From CAZNXJ01 sp964577115 (GTDB taxonomy: Bacteria > Planctomycetota > Planctomycetia > Pirellulales > Pirellulaceae), in assembly GCA_964577115.1 (NCBI GenBank), contig CAZNXJ010000053.1, positions 1 through 15,615 on the forward strand: DNA of 15,615 bases, in the 5' to 3' direction. Both the position numbers and the translations under genes were made by a program. The notes beneath the pieces were generated by a model, which was not told the origin of the DNA, did not search any database, and saw only the letters and a list, made by a program, of their open reading frames with translations. Positions 1 to 7,110 of this stretch are shown in pieces. Positions within the stretch are counted from its first letter, which is position 1. The number at the start of each line of letters is the position of its first letter.

Positions 1-51
1 CTGATCGCTGACAGCTGATCCCTGATCGCTGACCGCTGACCGCTGATCGCT
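1..51. repeat. Heptanucleotide tandem repeat, consensus CTGAYCG
   Basis: The window opens with about seven consecutive 7-base units beginning at bases 1, 8, 15, 22, 29, 36 and 43: CTGATCG, CTGACAG, CTGATCC, CTGATCG, CTGACCG, CTGACCG, CTGATCG. A decayed unit (CTTATGA) follows. Each unit differs from the consensus at no more than about two positions. Seven is not a multiple that keeps a constant codon reading, and no gene covers it, so it is an intergenic tandem repeat. It probably continues to the left of the window. Confidence 0.8.
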
Positions 52-102
52 TATGACTAACCCCGTAACGCGGTGGCCAACATGGTCACCCGGGCCGGGA
101 AG

Positions 103-129
103 ATGAAGCCGAATTTAACTGGGCTTCAT
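103..129. other. Stem-loop ahead of the PepSY gene
   Basis: ATGAAGCC at 103-110 pairs perfectly with GGCTTCAT at 122-129, leaving an 11-base loop. No T-tract follows on either side, so it is not a clear intrinsic terminator. It could end an upstream transcript or lie in the 5' leader of the gene at 223. A second, imperfect hairpin (GGTGGCC / GGTCACC, about 72-90) sits just before it. Confidence 0.4.
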
Positions 130-222
130 GGTTGCTTCAGGTGGTGCTGCAATACTTCAGGAGTGACGCAGCCGCTGGAGTTGCGAGTTGCCCGGTCCCT
201 TTTGGGGTGATGGAGTTGTGCC

Positions 223-681
223 ATGAGTATTCGGTCGTTTGCCGCCCTTGCCGCTATCGCGGTCGTTCCCATGTCCTTTGTCCTTGCTGATCGTCCCCCC
301 GAAGGTGCCCGGCCTATCGTGGAAATCGTGGAACAGCTTGAGAAGCAGGGCTATGGTCCTTTCAGCGAGCTCGACTTCGACGATGGAAATTGGGAAGTCG
401 AAGTGTACAAGGGTGACGCGCCGTACGAGCTGACGGTCGATCCCCGGAATGGAAAGGTGTTGGCCGAGTTCCGCGGCGATGCCGAGCCACGTCCGCCGCG
501 CGACGCTCAGCCGTTGTCCCAAATCCTGCGCTCCGTCCTCAAAGCCGGATACACCGACATCCATGACGTCTCGTTCGAGCGCCGGTACTGGGAGCTGGAG
601 GCATTTCGCGACAATGGCAAATACGAAGTGCACGTCCAGCCGGCAACGGGCGAGATCTTGCGGGAACGACGTGACGACTAA
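223..681 (+). CDS. Secreted protein with two tandem PepSY-like domains
   Basis: The 152-residue product starts with a signal peptide: Arg4, a hydrophobic core at about residues 6-20, and a likely cleavage after Leu21-Ala22, ahead of DRPP. It should therefore act in the periplasm or outside the cell. The mature part is two copies of one module, residues 31-86 and 97-152. They align without gaps through PIVEIVEQLEKQGY / PLSQILRSVLKAGY, then a W-E-x-E strand (WEVEVY / WELEAF), then YELTVDPRNGKVL / YEVHVQPATGEIL. This V-x-P/D-x-x-G-x-(V/I)-L ending is typical of PepSY (PepSY_2) domains, which are thought to bind or inhibit proteases or sense envelope conditions; no specific partner can be named. 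The ATG at 223 has GGAG at 212-215, seven bases upstream. It appears to be a single-gene unit, ended by the hairpin at 783-818. Confidence 0.85.
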   Translation: MSIRSFAALAAIAVVPMSFVLADRPPEGARPIVEIVEQLEKQGYGPFSELDFDDGNWEVEVYKGDAPYELTVDPRNGKVLAEFRGDAEPRPPRDAQPLSQILRSVLKAGYTDIHDVSFERRYWELEAFRDNGKYEVHVQPATGEILRERRDD

Positions 682-682
682 A

Positions 683-698
683 GCGTCGCTCGCGACGC
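683..698. other. Small hairpin after the PepSY stop codon
   Basis: GCGTCG (683-688) and CGACGC (693-698) form a perfect 6-bp stem around a CTCG loop, starting two bases after the TAA stop. No T-run follows, so the stronger hairpin at 783-818 is the better terminator. Confidence 0.35.
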
Positions 699-782
699 CA
701 CCGGAGGGTCGCCAAGTGCGCCTTCTTTGAATGTCGCGAGCCGAACCGTTGGCAGCGCCATTGTGCGCTCTCCGCACCCGCG

Positions 783-818
783 AGGGCAGGCATCTTCTTT
801 AGGGGGGATGCCTGCCCT
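783..818 (+). terminator. Long hairpin terminator
   Basis: AGGGCAGGCATC (783-794) and GATGCCTGCCCT (807-818) are a perfect 12-bp inverted repeat around a 12-base loop, followed by TTCTCGCTTTTGG. It lies between the PepSY gene and the first GH130 gene and separates their transcription units. Its presence argues against the long N-terminal extension of the GH130 frame, which would have to translate through it. Confidence 0.65.
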
Positions 819-912
819 TCTCGCTTTTGGCAAAGGATTTGCGGGAGGATCTGGTGCCATAAGCCCTCATCGGCTCTTGTCAACGGAAAACAAAGCGGCA
901 AAATCCAGAATT

Positions 913-1977
913 ATGGCTCTGCACTGGAAGAGACAGTTGCTTATCCGGCCAGAGGAAGTATCTCCCACGCGGAATGCCTGGGAGGTGATCGGCGTTTTTA
1001 ACCCGGGCATTGCGGAACGTGGCGAGGACGTGATGGTGCTCGCCCGCGTGGCGGAGCGACCCCGCGAAAGACGGGTGGGCTACGTCGCCTTGCCGCGGTG
1101 GGATGCCGATCAGGGCTTGGTCGTCGATTGGGTGGACGAGACGGACGTCGAATCGATTGATTCCCGGGTCGTTCGCATCAAATCGACCGGGCTGGTTCGC
1201 CTAACGTTCGTATCGCACCTGCGCCTTGCGCGCTACACACCGGGCGCCGAGTTGCAATGGGTTGACGGTGTGAGGCTGGAGCCGGCGGCTGAATGGGAAG
1301 AGTTCGGCGTCGAAGACCCGCGTATCACGCGAATTGGTGACGGCTATTGGATCACGTATGTCGCCGTCTCGCGCCACGGAGCCGCCACTGCGCTGGCCTC
1401 GACCAGCGACTTTTGCCGATTCGAGCGGCACGGCATCATATTCCCGCCGGAAAACAAGGATGTCGTCCTGTTTCCGGAGCCGGTGGGCGGGCAATATATC
1501 GCGCTTCACCGACCTACCACGGCGACACCTTTCTCGCGGCCCGAGATGTGGCTCGCTCGATCAAGTGACCTGATCCACTGGGGGCAGCACGAGCCGCTCT
1601 TTTCCGGAGCGTCCGGTTGGGAAAACGAACGCGTGGGGGCAGGTTCGCCGCCGATCCGCGTTGCTGATGGGTGGCTAGAGATTTACCACGGCAACCGCCG
1701 TCCCAAAATGGCCGGCGAAGTTGGTTGTTATCAGGCTGCCGCGATGCTGCTCGATGCCGACAACCCTGCACGCATAGTTCGGCACTCGTTTGAGCCGATT
1801 CTTGCACCCCGCGAGCCCTACGAGCAAAGCGGATTCGTACCGAACGTCGTTTTCCCCACGGGAGTTATCGTGCGCGACGATGCGTTGGAGGTTTTTTATG
1901 GTGCGGGAGATACTACGACGGCTGTGGCCCAAACATCTCTTTCCGAACTGATCGAGCAGCTAAAGCGGCTCCCCTGA
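913..1977 (+). CDS. GH130 beta-mannoside phosphorylase/hydrolase (short form)
   Basis: This 354-residue protein has the five-bladed beta-propeller sequence pattern of glycoside hydrolase family 130. The catalytic region reads GVEDPRI (residues 132-138), with Asp135 as the expected general acid. Further family landmarks are NPG at 30-32, NKDVVLFPE at 181-189 followed by LHRP at 198-201, GAGSPPI at 242-248, the YHG motif at 258-260, FVPNVVFP at 308-315 and YGAGD at 329-333. Members invert beta-mannosidic linkages, usually by phosphorolysis releasing alpha-mannose 1-phosphate; some are simple hydrolases. The acceptor cannot be deduced. No signal peptide is seen, so it is cytoplasmic. I chose ATG 913 because homology starts there. 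The frame runs back to 727, but that part crosses a terminator hairpin and looks non-coding. No strong Shine-Dalgarno is seen. It begins a same-strand run with the GT4 and the second GH130. Confidence 0.88.
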   Translation: MALHWKRQLLIRPEEVSPTRNAWEVIGVFNPGIAERGEDVMVLARVAERPRERRVGYVALPRWDADQGLVVDWVDETDVESIDSRVVRIKSTGLVRLTFVSHLRLARYTPGAELQWVDGVRLEPAAEWEEFGVEDPRITRIGDGYWITYVAVSRHGAATALASTSDFCRFERHGIIFPPENKDVVLFPEPVGGQYIALHRPTTATPFSRPEMWLARSSDLIHWGQHEPLFSGASGWENERVGAGSPPIRVADGWLEIYHGNRRPKMAGEVGCYQAAAMLLDADNPARIVRHSFEPILAPREPYEQSGFVPNVVFPTGVIVRDDALEVFYGAGDTTTAVAQTSLSELIEQLKRLP

Positions 1978-1988
1978 TGCTTCAGGGG
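1971..1988 (+). terminator. Hairpin overlapping the GH130 stop codon
   Basis: CCCCTGA (1971-1977) and TCAGGGG (1982-1988) form a perfect 7-bp stem with a TGCT loop, followed by ATTTTCAATCCTT. The left arm contains the GH130 stop codon TGA. It lies only 37 bases ahead of the GT4 start, so it may be a partial terminator or an mRNA-stabilising hairpin setting the ratio of the two genes. Termination is unproven. Confidence 0.5.
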
Positions 1989-2024
1989 ATTTTCAATCCT
2001 TAGCGCATCATGTGAGGCAAGATC

Positions 2025-4352
2025 ATGGTAAGCAAAACGGAAGTCCGCAAGCTGGCCTTCATCGGAGACTACCCGCCGCGCCAATGCGGCATCGCCACTT
2101 ATACCTATGACTTGCGCCACGCCGTTACCAGCCGGTACCCGCAATGCGAAGGCACGGTCGTTTCGGTCGACAATATTCCTGGCGGTTATGACTACCCGCC
2201 CGAAGTGCGTTTTCAAATACCCGAGCAGGATCTGGAAGCGTATCGCCGCGCGGCCGACTTCCTGAACTTCAACGATATCGACGTGGTATGCCTGCAACAC
2301 GAGTTTGGCATATACGGTGGTCCGGCGGGCAGCCACATTCTCGCGTTGCTCCGCGACCTGCGGATGCCTATTGTCACGACTCTGCACACGGTGCTCGCGG
2401 AGCCCAATCCCGACCAGCGGCGCGTCATGGACAAACTGGCCGCGGGCTCGGTGCGGCTGATTGTCATGTCCGAAAAAGGTCGGACGCTGCTGCGCGAAAT
2501 TTATCAGGTACCGGACGAGAAAATTGACGTCATACCTCACGGCATTCCGGACATCCCGTTCGTTGATCCCAATTTTTATAAGGATCAGTTTGGCGTCGAA
2601 GGCAAGCACGTGCTGCTGACGTTTGGCCTGTTGTCGCCGAACAAAGGAATCGAGTATGTCCTCAAGGCGCTGCCGCAGATCCTCGCTGAGTTTCCCAATA
2701 CGGTCTATATCGTGCTCGGCGCTACGCACCCCAACCTGGTCCGCGAACAGGGGGAAAGTTATCGGCTCAGCCTGGAACGCTTGACGCAGGACCTAGGTAT
2801 CAAGAAGAACGTTGTGTTCTATAACCGCTTTGTTGAGCTGCGGGAATTGACAGAGTTCATCGGCGCCGCCGACATCTATATCACGCCCTATCTTAATCCG
2901 GCGCAAATCACGTCGGGTACATTGGCTTACTCCTTTGGGTGCGGCAAGGCGGTTATTTCGACGCCGTACTGGCACGCCGAAGAACTGCTCGCCGACGGAC
3001 GCGGAGTGCTCGTGCCGTATCGCGACAGCGACGCCATATGCCGTGAGGTGATTCGATTGTTGCGGGATGAGCCGCATCGGCACGCGATGCGGAAGCGGGC
3101 CTATTTGCTCGGCCGGGATATGGTGTGGAGCAACGTTGCTCACTTGTTTATGGAGTCCTTCAAGAAGGCCCGCCGTAATCCGATTGCCGTGCGGGTGCCG
3201 CGCGCAGCCGTCCGGACACTCGAAGAACGACCGCTGGAATTGCCCCGGTTGCGGTTAGAGCATCTACTGCGCATGACCGACTCGACGGGCCTCTTTCAGC
3301 ATGCCACCTACAGTTTGCCCAACTTTAAGGAAGGCTACTGCACCGACGATAACGCACGGGCGTTGATACTCACCGTCCTTCTTGAAGAACTAGGCGAAGA
3401 CACTCCGGAAATCGAGCGTGCGGCGACGTATTACGCGGCGTTCTTGGACTTTGCATTCGACGCCGAGACGCGAACGTGGCGCAATTTTCTCAGCTTTGAT
3501 CGCCGCTGGCTGGAGGCCAACGGCTCGGACGACTCGCTGGGCCGGAAAATCTGGGCGCTGGGAGCCTGCGTTGGACGGTCCCAACGGCGGGACATCCAGA
3601 CGTGGGCCGCGCATCTATTCGAGCCGGCGATTCGCGCGATCGTCGAAACCACTTCGCCTCGCGCGTGGGCGTTCGCCCTGATTGGCATTCACGATTACCT
3701 GCGGCGGCTGAGTGGTGATCGGCTGGCGAACCAGGTTCGCGAGGATTTGACGTCGCGGCTGGTCGATCTGTATCGGGCGACGGCGTCGGACGATTGGCCG
3801 TGGTTCGAGGACACCGTGGCCTACAGCAATGCTCGGCTGCCTCACGCCTTGATCCTGAGTGGCCGATGGACAAGTCATGGTGAAGCACTGGATATCGGTT
3901 TGCGGTCGCTGCGTTGGCTGGCGCAGGTGCAGCGCTCGCCCAGCGGATGTTTTCGCCCGATCGGCAACAAGGGATTCTTTCGTCGTGGCGAAAGGCCCGC
4001 CGAGTTTGACCAACAGCCGGTCGAAGCGGGCGCCATGGTGTCTGCCTGCATCGAGGCATATCGGACGACGGACGACCGCTACTGGCTGGATGAGGCCCGG
4101 CTGGCGTTCGAATGGTTTATGGGGCGGAACGATCTGGGGATGCCCCTCTACGACTCGCGTACCGGCGGATGCTGCGACGGTTTGCATGAAGACCGTGTCA
4201 ATCAGAACCAGGGGGCCGAGTCGACGCTCGCGTGGCTGATGGCTCTCGCGGAAATGAAGCTCCTCGAGGGGAGCCTGGCGGCATACGACTCGGCGGTCGG
4301 AACGGAACGCACGCCCGAGGCGGTGGTCGCCACGGGAAGCGATCTTCGCTGA
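2025..4352 (+). CDS. GT4-family glycosyltransferase fused to a helical (alpha/alpha-barrel-like) domain
   Basis: The 775-residue protein has two parts. Residues 8-385 are a GT-B glycosyltransferase of the GT4 type. They show the N-terminal nucleotide-sugar loop GDYPPRQCGIATYT (14-27), LQHEFG (90-95), TTLHTV (118-123), VIPHGIPD (169-176), the second-domain start LLTFGLLSPNKGIEYVLKA (197-215), DIYITPYLN (283-291) and GKAVISTPYW (307-316). Residues about 405-750 are helical and rich in W, D and R (for example YCTDDNARAL at 438-447), resembling (alpha/alpha)6-barrel glycosidases. No catalytic pair is assigned. The usual GT4 E-x7-E pair is absent: the aligned positions are Gln294 and Tyr302. There is no signal peptide or membrane helix, so it is cytoplasmic. 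ATG 2025 has GAGG seven bases upstream. Its position between two GH130 genes suggests that it builds a mannose-containing product which they process. Confidence 0.88.
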   Translation: MVSKTEVRKLAFIGDYPPRQCGIATYTYDLRHAVTSRYPQCEGTVVSVDNIPGGYDYPPEVRFQIPEQDLEAYRRAADFLNFNDIDVVCLQHEFGIYGGPAGSHILALLRDLRMPIVTTLHTVLAEPNPDQRRVMDKLAAGSVRLIVMSEKGRTLLREIYQVPDEKIDVIPHGIPDIPFVDPNFYKDQFGVEGKHVLLTFGLLSPNKGIEYVLKALPQILAEFPNTVYIVLGATHPNLVREQGESYRLSLERLTQDLGIKKNVVFYNRFVELRELTEFIGAADIYITPYLNPAQITSGTLAYSFGCGKAVISTPYWHAEELLADGRGVLVPYRDSDAICREVIRLLRDEPHRHAMRKRAYLLGRDMVWSNVAHLFMESFKKARRNPIAVRVPRAAVRTLEERPLELPRLRLEHLLRMTDSTGLFQHATYSLPNFKEGYCTDDNARALILTVLLEELGEDTPEIERAATYYAAFLDFAFDAETRTWRNFLSFDRRWLEANGSDDSLGRKIWALGACVGRSQRRDIQTWAAHLFEPAIRAIVETTSPRAWAFALIGIHDYLRRLSGDRLANQVREDLTSRLVDLYRATASDDWPWFEDTVAYSNARLPHALILSGRWTSHGEALDIGLRSLRWLAQVQRSPSGCFRPIGNKGFFRRGERPAEFDQQPVEAGAMVSACIEAYRTTDDRYWLDEARLAFEWFMGRNDLGMPLYDSRTGGCCDGLHEDRVNQNQGAESTLAWLMALAEMKLLEGSLAAYDSAVGTERTPEAVVATGSDLR

Positions 4353-4365
4353 GCCCGAGTTGATC

Positions 4366-4394
4366 TTGGTCGACTTGCACCTCGTCGCGATAAT
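4366..4394 (+). promoter_or_regulatory. Possible sigma-70-type promoter for the second GH130
   Basis: TTGGTC (4366-4371) and GATAAT (4389-4394) are separated by 17 bases. The -10 matches five of six consensus bases, the -35 only three. Transcription would start near 4401, downstream of the ATG at 4397, which fits translation from ATG 4454. It would let the second GH130 be expressed independently of the GT4. Similarity only. Confidence 0.3.
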
Positions 4395-4453
4395 TTATGT
4401 TGGTGCGACCGCGCTATCGGTGCCGGTCGGTTGGTAAGCGGGAGACGGAGGAC

Positions 4454-5899
4454 ATGGAAGTCAGACGAAGCGATATTATTCTCAAACCGGATATTCGCCG
4501 CGTGCTCTTCCGGCCGTTCGAGCCGGAAGACCCGGGGCGTGTTTTGAAGATCATCGCTCGCGTCATGGAGCTGAGCGAAAGGGAGGTCGAGGCGCTGCTG
4601 GACCGCGTGCATGCCGAATTCCGTGGGCGGCACCAGCGCTTGGACGGATTCTTCCTGCGGCGTTTCGAGGCCGTTCAGCACCATCTGCTGACGGACCGCG
4701 AGCTGACGGAACGCCGCAAAATGTTGATCGGCGCCTTTTTCACTCAGGAATACGCCCTGGAATCGGCGGCGCTGTTCAATCCCGCGATTATCCGGCATCC
4801 CAATCAGGCGGGTGTGCCCAAAGGGTCGCTGCGGTTCATCATGAGCTTGCGCGCCACCGGCGAGGGACATATCTCCTCGCTGTGTTTCCGCAGCGGTGTT
4901 GTCGACGAGCAGGGCACGATCACGCTGGACCCGCCGACCGGCTACGTCACCGCCCCGGACGTCGTTCCCAATTCGGTGTACGACAAGACGTTGTTTCACC
5001 GCAAGCTGGTCGAGCTGGGATTGGCCAACGGGTTTATCGAACTGGCGCTTGGGGCGCTCGACGATTCGTTCACTATGGCTCAGTTGGAGGAGAGCGTTCG
5101 TTTCGTCTTGCGCCAGCACCGAGCTCGGCGGCAGGAGTGGGAGCCGCTGGCCCGAGGCGTGTTGTCGCTAGCGAAAGCGAACTACGAGATCGAGTGCGAT
5201 CCGCAGAGTGACATCTCCGAGCGCATCATTTTCCCGTACTCGCCGACAGAGATCAGCGGCATCGAGGACGCGCGTTTCGTCGAATTTCACGACGAAGGCG
5301 AGACGCGCTACTACGCGACGTACACGGCGTTTGACGGCAACGTCACGTTTCCCCAGATGGTGGAAACGACGGACTTCATACGGTTTCGCATCAGCACGTT
5401 GAACGGGCCCGAAGTGCGCAACAAGGGGATGGCACTATTTCCCCGGAAGGTCCAAGGCCAGTACGCGATGTTGTCGCGGCAAGATGGCGAAAACATGTAC
5501 CTGATGTACTCGGACATGCTCCACTTCTGGTACAGCAAGGAGCCGCTGGCCAAGCCGACGCAGCCATGGGAGTTCGTGCAGATTGGCAATTGCGGCTCAC
5601 CGATCGAAACGGATGCCGGCTGGCTGGTCATCACTCACGGCGTGGGGCCGATGCGCAAGTACTCGATTGGCGCAATGCTGCTCGACCTTGAAAATCCGTG
5701 CCGCGTGCTGGGGCGCTTGAAAGAGCCACTCCTCACCCCGAACGAGAACGAACGGGGCGGTTATGTTCCGAACGTAGTCTACAGCTGTGGCAGTCTTGTG
5801 CATGGGAAGCACCTGATTCTTCCCTACGCCATTTCCGATTACGCAACTACGTTCGCTATCGTCGAACTGAAGCAGCTGCTCGAACAGCTGTGTAATTAG
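4454..5899 (+). CDS. GH130 glycosidase/phosphorylase (long form)
   Basis: The 481-residue product belongs to a longer GH130 subgroup. About 240 N-terminal residues include helices (residues 25-105), the NP box at 109-110 and a YDKTLF segment at 176-181. The propeller signatures follow: GIEDARFV (269-276) with Asp272 as the predicted general acid, NKGMALFPRK (323-332), AMLSRQD (338-344), GSPIETDAGW (381-390), THGVG (394-398), GYVPNVVYS (436-444) and LPYAISD (456-462). It aligns with the 354-residue GH130 upstream only at these motifs, so the two are distant relatives, not a recent duplication, and probably differ in linkage or chain length acted on. No signal peptide is present. I chose ATG 4454, preceded by GGAG-rich sequence (4440-4452). 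The in-frame ATG at 4397 adds 19 non-conserved residues. The gap from the GT4 stop is 101 bases. Confidence 0.87.
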   Translation: MEVRRSDIILKPDIRRVLFRPFEPEDPGRVLKIIARVMELSEREVEALLDRVHAEFRGRHQRLDGFFLRRFEAVQHHLLTDRELTERRKMLIGAFFTQEYALESAALFNPAIIRHPNQAGVPKGSLRFIMSLRATGEGHISSLCFRSGVVDEQGTITLDPPTGYVTAPDVVPNSVYDKTLFHRKLVELGLANGFIELALGALDDSFTMAQLEESVRFVLRQHRARRQEWEPLARGVLSLAKANYEIECDPQSDISERIIFPYSPTEISGIEDARFVEFHDEGETRYYATYTAFDGNVTFPQMVETTDFIRFRISTLNGPEVRNKGMALFPRKVQGQYAMLSRQDGENMYLMYSDMLHFWYSKEPLAKPTQPWEFVQIGNCGSPIETDAGWLVITHGVGPMRKYSIGAMLLDLENPCRVLGRLKEPLLTPNENERGGYVPNVVYSCGSLVHGKHLILPYAISDYATTFAIVELKQLLEQLCN

Positions 5900-6078
5900 G
5901 CACGGTCCACCTCCCGCGTGGATGGCCTCAGCCCAAGTGGCGGCGGCGCGTCGCGAACTACGTGTCCCGGCGCTATGGAGCGCAGCGTATCGAGATTCGG
6001 GAGAGAACGCATCAACTCAGATCACCTGGAAACGCATTGGATCTCACGCTGCGAACGAACAAGCGTCGTTGCGCGAGC

Positions 6079-6107
6079 TTGAATACGGGACCGGGGGGCG
6101 ATACAAG
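6079..6107 (+). promoter_or_regulatory. Possible promoter for the YcaC-like gene
   Basis: TTGAAT (6079-6084) and TACAAG (6102-6107) each match four of six sigma-70 consensus bases and are exactly 17 bases apart. The predicted start near 6114 leaves a leader of about 40 bases before ATG 6153. The 253-base gap from the preceding GH130 also favours separate transcription. Confidence 0.3.
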
Positions 6108-6152
6108 TCATGCAGGCCGAGCGTTCCGCCCATCTCGAACGAAGGAAAATCC

Positions 6153-6776
6153 ATGGCCACTACCTTCCAGTACCGCCGCCTGGACAAGAATGATTCCGCT
6201 GTGCTCCTCGTCGATCACCAGTCCGGATTGTGCAATGTCGTGGGGGATTTTTCTCCCGATGAGTTCAAGAACAACGTGCTTGCGTTGGCCGACTTGGCGA
6301 AGTACTTCCAACTTCCCACCATCCTGACAACAAGCTTCGAAGAGGGGCCGAATGGGCCGCTCGTGCCGGAACTCAAGGAGATGTTCTCCGACGCTCCGTA
6401 TATCGCTCGGCCAGGGCAAATCAACGCCTGGGACAATGAGGATTTCGTGAACGCCGTAAAAGCCACTGGCAAGAAGCAATTGATCATTGCCGGCGTCGTT
6501 ACGGAGGTCTGTGTCGCGTTCCCAGCACTTTCCGCGATGGAAGAAGGATACGACGTATTTGTGGCCACGGACGCTTCGGGAACGTTTAATCAAACGACAC
6601 GCGAGGCGGCCTGGGCCCGCATGTCGGCGGCAGGGGCGCAGCTTATGTCGTGGTTTGGCATTGCCTGCGAACTACATCGCGACTGGCGTAACGACGTCGA
6701 GGGGCTGGCGGGATTATTCTCCACTCACCTACCGGCATACCGGAACTTGATTACGAGCTATCAGGTTCGCCGTTAA
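6153..6776 (+). CDS. ycaC: YcaC-like isochorismatase-family hydrolase
   Basis: The 207-residue protein is collinear with the E. coli YcaC type from end to end. It starts LDKNDSAVLLVDHQSGL (residues 10-26), contains TILTTSFEEGPNGPLVPELK (56-75), ARPGQINAWDNEDF (85-98), IIAGVVTEVCVAFPAL (111-126) and ends YRNLITSY. The cysteine-hydrolase triad is present as Asp21, Arg86 and Cys120, each two residues on from the YcaC positions I recall. YcaC-type enzymes are cytoplasmic oligomeric hydrolases whose physiological substrate is unknown; isochorismate itself is unlikely. ATG 6153 has AAGGA at 6142-6146, six bases upstream. The frame is open back to 5922, but those 77 extra codons lie outside the family and look non-coding. 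It stands 253 bases after the GH130 gene, so a functional link to the sugar cassette is not shown. Confidence 0.92.
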   Translation: MATTFQYRRLDKNDSAVLLVDHQSGLCNVVGDFSPDEFKNNVLALADLAKYFQLPTILTTSFEEGPNGPLVPELKEMFSDAPYIARPGQINAWDNEDFVNAVKATGKKQLIIAGVVTEVCVAFPALSAMEEGYDVFVATDASGTFNQTTREAAWARMSAAGAQLMSWFGIACELHRDWRNDVEGLAGLFSTHLPAYRNLITSYQVRR

Positions 6777-7110
6777 TTTTGGCAGGCGGGGCGCTGCGGC
6801 AAGCCGTTGGAAGAGAGATTCACCGGCCTCTATGAGAAGTGCCGCCGCACCCATTCGGCGACAGCCTCCCGGCTTGGAGCCTGGTTTCGTACGCCGACCG
6901 GCATCGGTTCGCCGCGCGCAAGATAAACGAGCGGTGTCCGCATGCGCGATCGGCGCTGGCAGACAATCCGCTCGAGTGAGAGTGAGCGCTTCCGTCAGGA
7001 AGCTCGCAACGTTCCTTGCGGCGCCGGACGCGAGCGGCGAAACACGGAACCCGTTTCACGGTTCGGCCAGCGTCGCAGGCGAACGCTGGAGCGCGCCGCC
7101 TTGGTGTTGC
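6777..7110. other. Non-coding stretch between convergent genes
   Basis: These 334 bases lie between the YcaC-like gene and the convergent 161-residue gene. Frames are open on both strands (for example + from 6832), but their translations are Arg/Ser-rich, lack a ribosome binding site and resemble no family. I see only short inverted repeats (such as GAACC/GGTTC near 7045-7065) and no T-tailed terminator. Confidence 0.5.

Noticed and set aside
157..777. Minus-strand frame of 206 codons over the PepSY gene
   Set aside because: The + strand gene has a signal peptide, duplicated domains and a ribosome site. The opposite frame has none.
727..912. N-terminal extension of the first GH130 frame
   Set aside because: It crosses the 12-bp terminator hairpin at 783-818, and GH130 homology starts at residue 1 of the ATG 913 form.
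4202..5119. Minus-strand frame of 305 codons under the GT4/second GH130 junction
   Set aside because: It is a shadow of strongly conserved + strand GH130 sequence, which has intact catalytic motifs.
5922..6152. N-terminal extension of the YcaC-like frame
   Set aside because: ATG 6153 has a good ribosome site and gives the exact family length. The extension has no protein-like pattern and contains a promoter-like pair.
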